Shown piece by piece: positions 36,259-50,330 of a stretch of 64,000 bases of DNA. Made by a program: the position numbers and the translations under genes. The notes beneath the pieces were generated by a model, which searched no databases, was not told the origin of the DNA, and saw only the letters and a program-made list of their open reading frames with translations. Positions within the stretch are counted from its first letter, which is position 1. Every line of letters begins with the position of its first letter. Source of the DNA: Tillandsia leiboldiana (lineage: Eukaryota > Streptophyta > Magnoliopsida > Poales > Bromeliaceae); contig CM055077.1 in the NCBI GenBank assembly GCA_029204045.2, positions 4,467,586 to 4,531,585 of the forward strand, written 5' to 3'.

Positions 36259-36985
36259 ATTGATGGAATTTATATGGTATAAAATAAAATCGAATACATA
36301 CCAATATTCAGGATCATAAATAAAACTGTAAAATAACTTACAGTGCGCCATCGAGAAAAATTTTTGATTAAACAGCGGAAGCAAGAAATTCGGTTGCAAT
36401 ACTAAACCGTACCGACCGAACTAGGTAATCTGGTTTCTCCTCCTTTCTCAGGCACTCTTCCGTATGGTGTGAATTTAATGGATAATCTTACCAGAATGCA
36501 CATGAGTAGGTGGCAGGACCAGTACCCCTTTATATAGATTCCAGATCGACTTCCCATCAAAGTCTGATTAGGATTCTATTTAATTTAAATGGATGGGAAA
36601 GGGATAAGATATACCATATCAAGTAATTCTATATCTTTTAGGATTGACCTTATCTATAGTAAATCCAAATTTAAATATAATTAATTAGGCCACATATATG
36701 GAAATCCTAACATTTCTCTCTCAAGTAGTATAATTTTTTAAAAAAACTTTTTGATCTTATGGTTGGTATATACAAGAGAGTAGAATAGGTCTCTTTATAT
36801 AGGCACCATAGGTCTTAAGATTACTAAATTAAATTCAAAATTAAAAAGTTAGGAGTTAGCTTTCATTTAAGAAGTGCGTTGCATCCTTTTGTTATAAGTT
36901 TTATGTTAAGAGAATTTTTAATTGCAACTCCATCATGAATACAAGTTATTTAATAGTTTATTTAATAAAATGTAACAACAAAAAA

Positions 36986-37791
36986 TATATATTTTTAGTG
37001 GAGTTTTCAATTTATCTTCTTGTGTAGAATTAGTAAAATTATACGATGAGAATTAATCAAGTCATTGTATTATGAAGAAGACAAGCTAATATACTATTGT
37101 ATCATATCTAAGACTTTACCGACTACAGAGCACTTGGTCTTCTTAAAAAAAAACATAATTTTCACGCTTCAAATTAATTGACTCGTGGATATATATATAT
37201 ATATATTGTAATCTAAGCTCTAGTTTTATGTATGTGCATTAACATATAGAAATGCTCATACACCAAACACTATTTTGAACATAATATACAATATCTAAAA
37301 AGCTTGTAATTAGTTGCTTTTGAATCTCGAGTCCTTCGTGATTTTCTTTAATTTTTGAATTTCTTTGGTTTAGTTTAATTGATTTTATTTTTCAGTATGA
37401 TGCATGGACAATACACAATACACGTAGTTTATAGAGTAGTCAAATTTTTGCCGTGTTTAGATGGTAACATTGATGTATTTGACGTATGTGGAAAGAAAGT
37501 GAAATTTCTATAATTTTGTTGTTTTTTTCTTTCAATCTAATTGATTTTCTTTTCGCCTTTTTTTTTTTGGATTTTGTTGGATTTGTGCCGATAATTTGTT
37601 AAAACAAATCTAACTTTCTAAATTACTTCTTTGTATAAAATTTTGAGTTAAAATGTTTAGCTCCTTTTAGATTTTTTTTTTTTTTTTTTTTTTTAGTTTT
37701 CGTCATAAATTTATACTAGTGTAGCCACTCACACGATACGTAAATATTATTAAAATAAAATTTTTATAGAATTCTCTTTAATAATTAATAC

Positions 37792-37852
<61 letters not shown>

Positions 37853-38660
37853 TTTAAATTTATAATTAATTGATATAATGTAGTGATCAGATTTTATAGC
37901 CAATAACTGTTATTGTAGGGCTAAAAGTATAATCTATTGAGTAAAAAAAAAACTAAAAATGCAAAAAGAAATGGATAAATAATAATCTCACTTGATATAC
38001 AAAGTAAATTATTCTTGTCAAATAAACTAGTAAAAAATTAATATTGTCTCACCTACAAGAAAAAAAAAATCTCAGATCTACCCTTTGACTAATTTCATCA
38101 TTTAAATTATTCTATTTCATCAACCACTCACTTAATCCAAAGGACCCACTATCATCCTAACCACATATATTTTCATCCAAGGGTTAATCTATAAGCATCA
38201 ATGACTTAGTACTTTTAAGGCTCCATTTGGCAATGGGTATAAGAGGAGGATAAGAGGGTTATTTTCCCTCTTATACTCAAACGTGATTTTGGATGGAAGA
38301 AAACAGTTGTTTCCCCTCATACCAAGTTATCTGGTATAAGGGTGGAACAGCTATCCACCCCACAGATGGAACAACTGTTCCACTTGTTGCTTATTATTAT
38401 TATTTTTTAATTAATTTTTTTTAAATTATAAGATATTTAAATTTATAAAATTTAATTTTTTTTTTATAAATTTTAATTCTCTCTATTCTTCTTATTCCTT
38501 TTTAATTTACCAAATACAATTTTTTTTATTCCCGGTACATCTCCTATACTCAACCAAATACAAAATTACTTTAATTCATGCTTGTACCTAAACTTATACC
38601 TATCTCAGAAATAACCAATTTTTTTTATACCCGAACCAAACGCAACCAAAAAGTATAGTA
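36986..38660. other. AT-rich intergenic DNA with a MITE candidate
   Basis: Contains an (AT)n tract (37795-37848) and, at about 38218-38640, a stretch that starts GGCTCCATTTGGCAATGGGT and ends CCCGAACCAAACGCAACC, the style of PIF/Harbinger or hAT MITEs, ends not firmly paired. The piece at 38080-38215 is an inverted relative of 38834-38990. No gene. Confidence 0.45.
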
Positions 38661-38664
38661 GCTC

Positions 38665-38836
<172 letters not shown>

Positions 38837-38999
38837 GGATGAAAATATGTGTGGTTAAGATGATAGTGGGCCATTTGGGTTAAGTGGGTTGTTGGTGAAA
38901 TAGAATGATCTAAGAGATGAAATTAGTCAAATGGGTAGATTTAACGATAAAAAATTTACAAGCACTAATTACTTGGTGCTTGTATAAGCATAGTAGCCG

Positions 39000-39334
<335 letters not shown>

Positions 39335-39356
39335 ATATATATATATATATATATAT

Positions 39357-39586
39357 AGTCCGATTATTATACAATCAATAGTACCAACATTTGGTACTAT
39401 TGACTTTTGGGCTTTTTGATGAAGGGATGTGCGGTTAGGATTGTAGTGGTCCCCTAAGATTTATATTATTTCACCAATAACCCGCTAAACCCTACTATAA
39501 TCCTAATCGCATAGCCTTTCGATCATCTAAGGGCCGAAAACTCAATAGTACCAAGCACTTGGTACTGTTGATAGTATAGTATCCTC
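39357..39586. mobile_element. MITE, ACTATCGATAG family copy (subfamily with CAATAGTACC)
   Basis: Ends TAGTCCGATTATTATACAAT and GTTGATAGTATAGTATCC; inner ATTGTAGTGGTCCCCTAAG block. Flanked by short (AT)n. Confidence 0.7.
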
Positions 39587-39626
39587 GTTCTATATATATA
39601 AAGAGAGAGAGAGAGTGTGTGTGTTA

Positions 39627-42600
39627 GGCTGGTATGCTTGTAAAAGCACGGAGCCCTCCGTGCTTATATGTCGCTTTCGGTATAGGAGTTTTTGAATCGA
39701 CGATCGGCTCCGTTAGACTTGATCTAAAGTATTTGACGTATCTAAAAAATAAATTTCATAATTTTTCGATATCATTTTTCTAATGATCAAAATGGCTCAA
39801 AATCGATAATTTTAAAGGTCTTGGTGAGCCGTTTGCAAGTTTAACGGTGTTGAAATGTTCAAATCATGTGAAATTTCGATAGAAAATTCTTTATGTTATA
39901 TAAAATAAGATCAACATTTTCGATCTAAAATTTTAGTGTCATATCATCACATTGTATGAGATTTTTATTTTCAGCCATTGATTTTGAGTGTAGTAACCGT
40001 GAATTTTAAAAACTGAAATTTAAATTTAAATATATTTTTCCGAAATTTTTATAAGCCAAAAAGTGTAAATTTCACCGTTTTCAAAGCACTAATTTTTATC
40101 TTTTAGATCCGAGTCTGATCTCAAAAATCTGAGATCACCAGTGCGACCGTCTCGTCGAATCGAGTAAAAATGGTATAAACAGATTTTCGATCCGACGGTC
40201 GGATCGTCTCGAAAACAACAAAGAAAAAGCGGGGCCCACAACTTAAGTTGTGAATAGTAACCCTCTGTTTTAATTCCCCATCAACCAACGTTGGCCGATT
40301 CAGGAGACCGAATCTAGCGGTCCAGGTAGTCAATTCCAACTGATTTCGTCATTCTGAGCGCAATGGCGCTGACGAAATTCACATTTGACGACTCTAATGC
40401 ATTGAAATGCGTACCACACAGTATAAGATTATTGTATTAAATGGATCGAAAATTTTTAGGGGCACCAAGTTGAGGAACCAAATACGCTACTTGAAGGGTT
40501 TCGTCGAGCCGGACGTCGTGGCGAAGTCCGTTTTTCATTTCGACAACTCGTATACCTCAAAATGCATGAAATATACCGAAAAGAAGGTATTTTTGCAAAA
40601 AGCCCTATATTTTATGTACCAAATGGATTAGGATTTCTTGGAGAGGGTTCTGGGTGTAATTGTGATCCACAGCAGGGACCCTGGGGTTAGAGGCACAAGG
40701 TACAGGGACCTATTAGCATTTTGTTACAAAATAAGTTAAATGCTTGGTGTCTCTTGGGCTCCTCGTGGGGGGGAGGGGGGGTTACAGCCATTCATGGGAC
40801 TCTTAAACCCTTAGCATCATTCACGCAGAGTGGAAACCGCTCTCCCTATTAGCCCTGGGTCGCCAAGAGCCGCGCCCACTTGAAGGAAACCGAGCTCGAG
40901 CAAGGAAGAAGAAGGCTGCACCTGGGATCCTCAAGCTTCTTCCTGAGCATGCTTGTGAGCTCCTCTTCCTCATGTGAGCGTGCCTGAGAGAGCCAAGGCG
41001 CGTGCGACGCGGGGAGGAGCGAACCGGCTTTTTCCTTCTACTCCAACTCCGACGAGGTGAGTTCTCTTGGTCCTTTGGTTTCTTGGACCCGAGACCTCTG
41101 GAAGTATCTTCCCTATAGCCTAAGGATTCTTTCCATCCCACCCATGAAATGGGAAAAGCTCTGGTTGACCGGCGGCCAAGTTGCACCGCCGGAGAACCAT
41201 TATTGCTTCGCCTCGAGTTTTTTTTGTTCTCGATGGTTTTGGATGGAATAAAAAATGTCCATATTCTTCTACTGGAAGAATCCAAGCTTCCCACCAATTT
41301 TGATGAAGTTTGGTGCACTGTGGAGACCGCGAGCCTATGCCCTAGTTCGGGGAAGAAGACACCTCGGCCGAGCTTGTTGCTCCGGCGCCGGCGCAGCCTC
41401 TTACCGCCGGCCACACCCCCCACCAAGCTTCATATGGCCAAGGGCAACCCATCCATGACCTTGCATGCAAGCCATCCGGCGATCGCCGACGGTGGGGATA
41501 AGCCCATACCTTCTTAAAACCTTGCTAGGAAGCTTCGGATGCTGTCCATTGCATCTAAGAACTAGTGTATAAAAGTTGCCATTAACGAAGCTCCAAGGAA
41601 TGGTCGCACGGCCTAGCTCCGGCCACCGCGTGCCACTTCTTAACCCAGCCGCATGCATTATGATGCCCTCGTGTTCTAGAGGCTGGTGCTTGCCTTAGTT
41701 GGCCACCAGAACAAAGGTTCTGTTGAAGTTGGCCAAGTTGGAGCTCTTTGATGCATGATTCATGGCCGAGCTTGCTCCGGCGGCCACTCCGGCCAACCTG
41801 AAACCCTCTGGTGGTGAGCCTTTAACGCCCCTCAGTCCTAGGAGCTTGATGCTCACCTTAAATTCGGAAGTGACTAAGTGGTTGCGTGATTGTGCCATGT
41901 TGAGCCCTAGGTTGATCTAAGTTGGTCCTTAGAGTGTTCCAGCAGTGTTTTTGCTTCGAGACAGAGAGCCCTAGCATCCAGGACATCCCCTGAGCTTGAT
42001 GCTCACCTCAGACCAAACTTGGACTGAAGGGATTGTGAGTTCTTGAGTGCCAAGCCCTAGAATGGCCATTGTTGGTCCTTAAGCTGTTCCAGCAGCTTTG
42101 CGGCTTTGCGGCAGTGAGCCTCTGGGTTTCTTGGACCTCCTGAGCATGATTTAAATTGGCAGATGATCGAGTGGAAAATTGTAAAATGCAAGTTTAGCCA
42201 AATTTCCTAAGTAAAGGATGGCCGGATGTTGTCCTCGGGTTTCGCGCTGCTTCCAAATGGTGAGCACGGTATTCAAAGTGTCTAGGCCCACCTGCTGGTG
42301 GCCTCGGTTCGATTTAAAAATGCTCTGAAAATTTATACGAGTGAAAAAGGCTCTAAAATGCATGTAATTATGCAATTTTACGATATCCTAGGGGTCTAAA
42401 TGCGATTGTTACCTCACGTGCTGTCTTGGGCTGTGTGCTCATGATCTCTAAACTTTTCGTTAGAAATTCGATGGCTTTCGTTGAGTGGAAATCGGTTTAC
42501 GTGCGTAGTAAGTTTGTGATTTGGGTAAGTGTGAGTCATTTCCTGATCAGTATTCATGATTCAGGTCTTTGCAGTCTGACTTCGGCCCACGAGCCTTCTG

Positions 42601-44119
42601 TTGGAGTCGTTAGTTCGCCTACATACAGGTGGGTTTATCTTCGGTCCGGGCTTTATCTCTTCGGCCCTCTGGGGTACCTTAATTGGTCGGACCCCTATTC
42701 TTGTGTTAGCCTAGATTTCATTATTGAGCCTGCTCCTTTTTGTTGATCAGTTTTATATTGCCATATCTGCTTGATTTATTGCCATTATCAGTTACATATT
42801 ATGATTATCCTGGACAGTTGCCATGCCTGATTGGTCATTAGTTAGCTTTCACACATTAGCATGCTTATCAGTATTTTTGGATTATTCTTGACATATGCCA
42901 TGTGTGATTGGACATTTATTCTGTCTTGCATTCAGTATTGCATGAGTTGAGATTGGCTTTCAGTTATTGCATTCCTGTTGGGATTTCCGGCTTGTTGCCG
43001 ATTACCCGGTCTGTGGACCGTGAGTTTGAGCATCAGCATTATGATCGCCCGCACTGCTGTACTTCACGAACATCAGTGGATTTGCTACCCGTGAGTATGT
43101 TCTTTACCGGTAAAGTGGTCTGTGGATGGACCGGCCGTGACCCCCAGGTTAGTGCCCAAGGGTGCCGGAGTGTAGACTCCCAGGTTAGTGCCCGAGGGTG
43201 CCGGGGCATGTCAGCCAGGTTGGTACCAGGTTCAGCGTTTTCCCTGAGGTCTTGTTGACCAATATGGTGGCTTCGATTGGGTATTTGGTTGTTCTACCAT
43301 TGATGCATTAATTACTTATTTAGCATGCTTAGACATTATACTCTTATGTTGCTCAGTTTCTAGTTTAGTATCTATATTAGCATGCTTTTATTTCAGTACC
43401 CATTTATGCTCGGTATCATGCTTATACAACCTGCCAGTATCTGCTTGTTACATCAACCTTTACCTAATGATCTTTTACTATCTGCTAGTTTTTGTATACC
43501 AGTAGGTACAATTAGCTATTTCTCGACCCATCGTGCCCACTGGGATACACTGTCGATGTATCTCACACCCCCTAGGTGACTATTTTTCAGGTCGTTCGGG
43601 TGCTGGGATGTCGGGACGTGTTGGTGAGACTGTCGTGATAGCAATGACCCTTGTGTCGCTGTTTAATTTATTTTCCGTATGATTTATGTAAAGGATAAAT
43701 GTAATAATGTTTTAATTTGGCTAACTGCTTATGTAGTTAAATGCGTAGTTTAGACTACTCTGATAGTGGCTGTAAGTGCTTAGTCGTGCATGTATAGAAA
43801 AGGCTCAGTCCAAGGGAAATGGAAATTTTCTATACATGTGGCGATCTGCTCACGTCCTGGATTGCTTTTAAACTCTGATATTTAAAAAAAAAAAATTAAT
43901 CTGCTTTTCGAAACTCACGTTTGCTTTTCGAAACTTGGGGCATGACATTGAATCATTTCGATCACTAGGCAAATGATATCGAAAAATTACGAAATTTATT
44001 TTCTAAATACTTCAAATACTCTATATCAAGTCTAACGGACATGATCATCAATTTGCAAGTCCCAACATCAAAATCAACTTATAAGAACGAATGCCTCCAT
44101 GCTTATAAAAGCACCCAGC

Positions 44120-44120
<1 letters not shown>
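39627..44120. mobile_element. TIR element (GGCTGG..GCTTTTATAAGC family) split by a 3.96 kb insertion
   Basis: Left end GGCTGGTATGCTTGTAAAAG, right end, reverse-complemented, GGCTGGGTGCTTTTATAAGC. The two halves (39627-39988 and 43953-44120) match one continuous sequence found at 53527-53780 plus 55215-55484. The halves are separated by the TG..CA element at 39989-43947. No coding capacity in its own sequence. Confidence 0.75.
39989..43947 (+). mobile_element. 3.96 kb TG..CA retroelement sequence, probably a solo long LTR
   Basis: Begins TGTAGTAACCGTG and ends GGGGCATGACA; flanks are TTGAG (39984-39988) and TTGAA (43948-43952), a 5-bp duplication with one change. No gag or pol is present and the two ends are not direct repeats of each other, so the whole may be one LTR. 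GC-rich transcribed-looking parts with many ATG and short frames are present. Its second member is at 47231-51159. The ..GGCRTGACA ending and length are those of long plant Ty3/gypsy LTRs (Tekay/Del type); that assignment is inference. Confidence 0.7.

Positions 44121-44124
<4 letters not shown>

Positions 44125-44160
<36 letters not shown>
44125..44160. repeat. (AT)n microsatellite
   Basis: Short AT tract between the end of the TIR element and the next MITE. Confidence 0.9.
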
Positions 44161-44766
<606 letters not shown>

Positions 44767-44895
44767 CTATATATATAGACATACACACGCACACCCCTTC
44801 ATCTAAGGGCCGAAAACTCAATAGTACCAAGTGCTTGGTACTATTGATAGTATAGTAGCCTCTCTCTTTCCCTCTCTCTCTCTCTTTCGCTTTCT

Positions 44896-44898
<3 letters not shown>

Positions 44899-44984
<86 letters not shown>
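44899..44984. repeat. (AT)n microsatellite
   Basis: AT tract of about 85 bp after a CT-rich stretch, abutting the next MITE. Confidence 0.95.
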
Positions 44985-44987
<3 letters not shown>

Positions 44988-45215
44988 AGGCTACTATGCT
45001 ATTAATTGTATCAAGTTATTGGTGCTATTAAGTTTTTGACCATTGGATTAAAAGATGTGTGGTTGGGATGATATTAGCCCCTAGGGTTCAATGAGTGGTT
45101 GGGAAAATAGTATAATCTAACAGATAGGAATGATCAAAGGGGTTGATCTAACGGTAAAAAACTTGATAGCACTAAGTGTTTGGTGCTATCGATAGCATAG
45201 TAACCGAACTACATA
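44985..45215. mobile_element. MITE, ACTATTAATAG subfamily copy
   Basis: Ends TAGGCTACTATGCTATTAAT and TATCGATAGCATAGTAACC; the array at 45224 begins immediately after it. Confidence 0.7.
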
Positions 45216-45223
45216 TAGAACTA

Positions 45224-46182
45224 GGTTGGAATACTATCGATAGAACCAAGTCATTGGTGCTACCAAATTTTTAGCCCTTGGATTAAGGGATATGCGGTTA
45301 GGATAATAGTGATCCCCTAAGGTTTTGTGGGTGGTTGGTTGAATAGTAAAAATTCTAGAGAACCACTATAATCCCAACCGCACATTCTTTCATCCAAGAG
45401 TTGAAAACTTGGTAGCACCAATTGCTTGGTGCTATCGACAGTATTCCAGCCGGATTCTAGAACTAGGCTGGAATACTATCGATAGCACCGCGTCATTGGT
45501 GCTACCAATTTTTTATCCCTTAGATTATGGAATGTGCGGTTAGGATGATATTGGTCCCCTAGGGTTTAGTGGATGGTTTGTTGAATAGTAAAAATTTTAG
45601 GGGACCACTATAATTCCAATCGCACATCTTTTCATCCAAGGTCTGGAAACTTGGTAGCACCAATTGCTTGGTGCTATCATAGTATTCCAGCCGGACTCTA
45701 TAGAACTAGGCTGGAATACTATCGATAGCACCAAGTCATTGGTGCTACCAATTTTTTCGCTCTTAGATTAAATGATGTGTGGTCAGGATGGTAATAGTCC
45801 CCTAGGGTTTAGTCGGTGGTTGGTTGAATAATAAAAATTCTAGTGGACCACTATAATCCTAACCGCACATCTTTTCATTCAAGGGCTGAAAACTTGGTAG
45901 CATCAATTGTTTGGTGCTATCATAGTATTCCAGCTGGACTCTATAGAGCTAGGCTGGAATACTATTGATAGCACTAAGTCATTGATACTACCAATTTTTT
46001 AGCTCTTGGATTAAGAGATGTGCGATTAGGATAATAGTGGTCCCCTAGGGTTTAGTGGGTGGTTGGTTGAATAGTAAAAATTTTAGGGAGCCGCTATAAT
46101 CCCAACCGCACATCTTTTCATCTAAGCGCTGAAAATTTGGTAGCACCAATTGTTTGGTGCTATCGATAGTATTACAGCCGGA
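45224..46182. repeat. tandem array of four MITE-derived units, period 242-243 bp
   Basis: The start word GG(C/T)TGGAATACTATYGATAG occurs at 45224, 45466, 45709 and 45952. Each unit is a full ACTATCGATAG-family MITE ending GTATTCCAGCCGGACT-like, joined to the next by a linker such as CTATAGAACTAG. The head-to-tail order with constant period argues for tandem duplication rather than repeated independent insertion. Confidence 0.88.
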
Positions 46183-46189
46183 CTATATA

Positions 46190-46386
46190 TATAGGGTTAA
46201 TTGCATACGGCTCTCTGTAAACATTTCGAGTAGCAGATATATCCCTACAAAGTTTAACTTTTCATATTTATCCCTTCAAAAGTCCAACGTTATTCATATA
46301 TATCCCTACCGTCTATCTCTGTCAGAAAAATCTAGTTAACCATAGGTTAAATACTTAATTAGTTAGATAGATAGAGAGAGAGAGCG
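46190..46386. other. short unassigned stretch between array and next MITE
   Basis: Contains CATTTCGAGTAGCAGATATA and TATCCCTACAAAGTTTAAC, a pattern often met in plant MITE or LTR ends, but not resolved here. Confidence 0.3.
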
Positions 46387-46885
<499 letters not shown>

Positions 46886-47142
46886 CACTACAACAAAATT
46901 AGGTCATAGGGACACATGTTCGTGACACTTCTGTATAAGTGTCCTATCTATATTCTATCTATATCCAAAATTAGATTATAGGGACGCATTTTTGGGACAC
47001 ATTACAAAAATATGTCGCTATACACCCTAGCGACGGCACATATAGCAACACTTACAATAAGTGTCGGTATTTTTATCAGCAACATTTTTTTAAAATTTTA
47101 GAAACACTTAAAAGTGTCGTTATAGCCTAATTTTGTTGTAGT

Positions 47143-47143
<1 letters not shown>
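46886..47143. mobile_element. CACTA-type MITE
   Basis: 258 bp with perfect 18-bp terminal inverted repeats CACTACAACAAAATTAGG and CCTAATTTTGTTGTAGTG, the CACTA signature of En/Spm-type elements. The interior contains several copies of GACACTT/AAGTGTC words (ATAAGTGTCC, ACTTACAATAAGTGTCGG). It splits a (GT)n tract, so the 3-bp duplication cannot be told from the repeat. Too short to encode anything. Confidence 0.92.

Positions 47144-47230
<87 letters not shown>
47144..47230. repeat. (GT)n microsatellite
   Basis: The right part of the GT tract interrupted by the CACTA MITE. Confidence 0.96.
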
Positions 47231-47235
<5 letters not shown>

Positions 47236-50198
47236 CACTCGAGAAATTCAAGTGTGTTTGCGGGCGAGGAAGCAGATCTAAACCTTAGTGATTTGCATAC
47301 CGGCGCGCGAATTGCACAGTTCCGATGCACAAATTCCGCCTTTCCGATCCGAGTTTGATCTCGGAAATCTGAGGTCGCCAGTGCGACCGTCTCATCGAAT
47401 CGAGTGGAAATGTTATAGACCGTTTGCTGATCCGACGGTCGGATCGTCCGGAAATCAGCAAGAAAACTAGTGGGGCCCGCGACTTAAGTGAATAGTGTTT
47501 TGAATAGTAACACCTTATTTTTTTGTTTTCCGCGTTGGCCAACGTCGCCGATCGACTGTCTGGAGTCCGAATCTGACGATCCAGGTAGTCGATTTAAATG
47601 GCGTTGTCGATCCGAACGCAATGGCGCAGACGAAATCTACGTTTGACGAACCTAGAGCCTCGAAAAGTGTGCTGAACTGTAGATATCGCAGTATTTTGTG
47701 GATCTGCGATTTAGCAGGATTTTTAATCGGCGAACAAAAATCGCTACCTGATAGGTTTCGTCGAGCCGGACGTCGTGGTGAAGTCCATTTTTCCATTTGG
47801 CGATTCGAATGCCTCGAAAAGCATGAATTACGGTGGAAAATGCGGCATTTTGCACAATACACCCTATATGCTATGCTCTGTTTTGCGTGCCGCTCCTTGG
47901 AGAGGGACTTAAGTGCGAGACAAGAATTGCTGTTAGGACTGGGCACAAAATATCAAGAGATGAAGGATCAAATTGTAATTGTGCAACATACACTATATGT
48001 ATACACAACTCGGTTAGGGTTCTTTTAAAACCCTGTAGCCTCAGCCTAGCAGCCGCCAGCTCAACTGCACCCACTCCCTCTGCCGCACTCCCCGGAGGTA
48101 GCGCACCGGCCGCCGCCGCCTCGTCGCCGGAGAAGAAGGAAAACCAAAGATCTCCTTCATCTCGGTTGGAAGATTGGTGGTCAGCTCCCAGCGACCCAGG
48201 GTGGCTCCGAGCTGCAGCTGAGGACTCCCCTGTGACTGAGAGGCCGAGCCCAAGTGGCGCCGACGTCAGCCGCCGCCGTGCGCCGCCGCGGGAGCATCCT
48301 TCCTCCTTCAACTTTTCCGGCGAGGAGAGTTCTTGGAAGTTTTCGTTATAAATTGGCCCAAGTACCCTAGCATCGTGTTACTAACACCGAGGGGACCATC
48401 CTGGTGCAGCCCGAGCGGCCGCCGTCGACCCTGTCGCCGGCGGGAGCTTCTGTTGCCGGAAATTTTATTTCTTGGCCGATCTTGGGCGCCGCCTTCATCC
48501 GGCCGTTGAACTCGAGATCAGAACCGGTGGATCTCATCCTCTCGGTGACTGCAAGAAGCCCAACAAGTTTGGTCGCCATCGGTTGAAGATCCGCGCCGCA
48601 AGGGTCGGCCCTAGAATCGGGTTTTTCTTGCCGTTGGGCGATCTTCGCCGCCCGGCGCCGCCGCTCGCCCCCGTCGCCGGCCACCACCTCAGCAAGCTTC
48701 GTGGGGCTGGGGGGAAGCTTTTGGTCCAAGTTGCGCCGGCCCAGAAGCTGCCGGCCGGAATCCGCCATTAGAGGCCAACAAGCTCAACCGAGCTCCGCCG
48801 CCGCGCGTCGCCGTCGCCTCCAAACGTCGGCCAACCGTACAGGTAAGCTCAGTTAATCTTTTTATGGTATATTATGGAGTTGCATGGGGTTGTTGACGTC
48901 GGGTTGATAATCTGTGTAGTTACACCCTTGTGCCACCCGAGCACTACCTCCGGCCACCTCCGGCACCTCCGGGCTCCGGTCATCTACCCAGGTAGGATCT
49001 AAATACCTGTTCTGAGTTTCCCAGCATTTTACTTTGGGCCGAGAGACCCCTGTAACTGAGCTCTAACATTGCACCCGAAATGTCCAAATCGGGCTTTGTC
49101 TCCGGCCGCCGCCGCCTCCGGCCGCCGGCGCTTGACCCAACATGGACTAACCTGTTTCTGAGACCTATCTCTAACTGGTGCTCCCCCTTGTTGCAGTCAG
49201 AGCAGGGTTGCATTGGACCTTGGGCAAACCGAGCTCCTAGACGTTTTTGGGTGTTGCTCCGGCGATCTCTCCGGCCAGTTCCCGGCAAGTTTCAGGTGAG
49301 CCCTCGACCTTGTTCACTCCTCTGTACATGATGCTCATGCTAATTGTTGGGTAGATCGAGTTGTAAGGTTGGTTGGCTAAGTTAGGTTTTGGGGACTTAG
49401 TTTTATTGGGCCAACTGGGTAAGTGGACCTCGTGCTGGCCCAAGCCTGTGAGCACGAGCTTCGTCTCGTCGAAACGGACGCGATAGAACTTAAAGTGCTG
49501 TCTTTGGTTTCCCGAATTGCGAGAACGGGTCGAAACAAGTAATCAACTTAGTGTTTCTATGCAAAGTTAAGATGTATTACGGATCTAAATGTAATTGGGA
49601 CACGCTGGCTGTCTTTAAACAGTATTCTCATACTTACTGGGCATTTTGTTAGAATTCCGTGGGCTCTCGCTGAGCGGGAATCGGATCTTGTTCCGTAAAT
49701 CGACTTTATTACCCCGTATTAGCGACATGTTATTGTAGTGTTGTCGGGATGGGTATGAATGAGTCTAGTTCTGATCACAGTTTCTGTTCAGGGCCCAGCA
49801 GTTCAGCACCAGTCTAGTCTAGCGGGAGTTCGGGATCGGCCTACATGCAGGGGGCTCGTTCGACTAACTTCGAGGTGGGTTTTTATTTTGAGACTTAGTG
49901 TCGGGCTTCCGACGGTTGCAACTACTTTTGATTATACGTTTAACTGTGCTAACGTGGATAGTCTCTATGGTCCTCGCTATTGAGTTATACTTGGTATATT
50001 TGGTGATCTTTATGGTTCATTACTATCGGCTTTATCTGGTGTACTTGGTTACTATGCTCGAGGCTGCAGCACGCGCACCCGCGGTTTGGCCACCGCAAAG
50101 GGTGCGCTTTTCCGGAAAAGTGGTCTATGACCCGTGTATACCCACGAGGTGACGTAGTGGGGCCCCTGTAGGTGTGGGGTTTTGATGCGCCAAGGTGT

Positions 50199-50330
50199 GT
50201 TCGGTGCGACCCGTCGGGGTAGGTGCTCGACGTGGTCAGGTGTTACAGGTGTTCGTGGCTCTTTGTGAGCGGTGCGACCCGTCGACGTAGATGCTCGACG
50301 TGGTCAGGTTTTACAGGTGCTCGTGTTTCT
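50199..50330 (+). repeat. tandem duplication inside the long LTR-like element
   Basis: GGTGCGACCCGTCG..GTAG.TGCTCGACGTGGTCAGG is present twice, about 75 bp apart. Confidence 0.85.

Larger units (their letters stand above)
29965..36712 (-). mobile_element. young Ty1/copia retrotransposon (-), nearly complete
   Basis: 6748 bp with LTRs 29965-30416 and 36261-36712 (452 bp each; one difference noticed by eye). The target duplication TTTCT (29960-29964, 36713-36717) is perfect. Ends are TG..CA. On the minus strand the primer site TGGTATCGGAGC follows the 5' LTR (36258-36247), one base off the usual initiator tRNA-Met match, and the purine tract AAGTGGGAGAT precedes the 3' LTR (30426-30417). The coding region is one gag-pol frame with two nonsense codons. 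It inserted into the right LTR of the older copia element. Confidence 0.95.
24979..36980 (-). mobile_element. older Ty1/copia retrotransposon (-), carrying a LINE fragment and a whole second copia element
   Basis: Left LTR 24979-25521. The right LTR is split into about 29688-29964 and 36718-36980 by the younger element. Outer flanks are AAAAA on both sides (24974-24978, 36981-36985) and LTR borders are TGTTGTTG..TAACAACA, so the 5-bp target duplication and ends fit. On the minus strand the purine run AGTGGGAGAA lies just inside the left (3') LTR. Coding remains are gag, CCHC, protease, integrase and part of RT, with stops, frameshifts and loss of the RNase H region. The CCHC/protease order before integrase and RT is that of copia. 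Confidence 0.85.

Noticed and set aside
41149..41517. Plus-strand ORF in the long LTR-like element (also 40821-41426 minus)
   Set aside because: No homology recognised, both strands are open in the same GC-rich stretch, and the sister copy does not preserve the frame.
45224..46182. CRISPR array
   Set aside because: The repeat unit is 243 bp with no short repeat-spacer pattern, and the genome is a plant's.
47833..48351. 172-residue ORF in the second long LTR-like element
   Set aside because: Ala/Ser/Pro-rich translation of GC-rich repeat DNA; not conserved in the sister copy.
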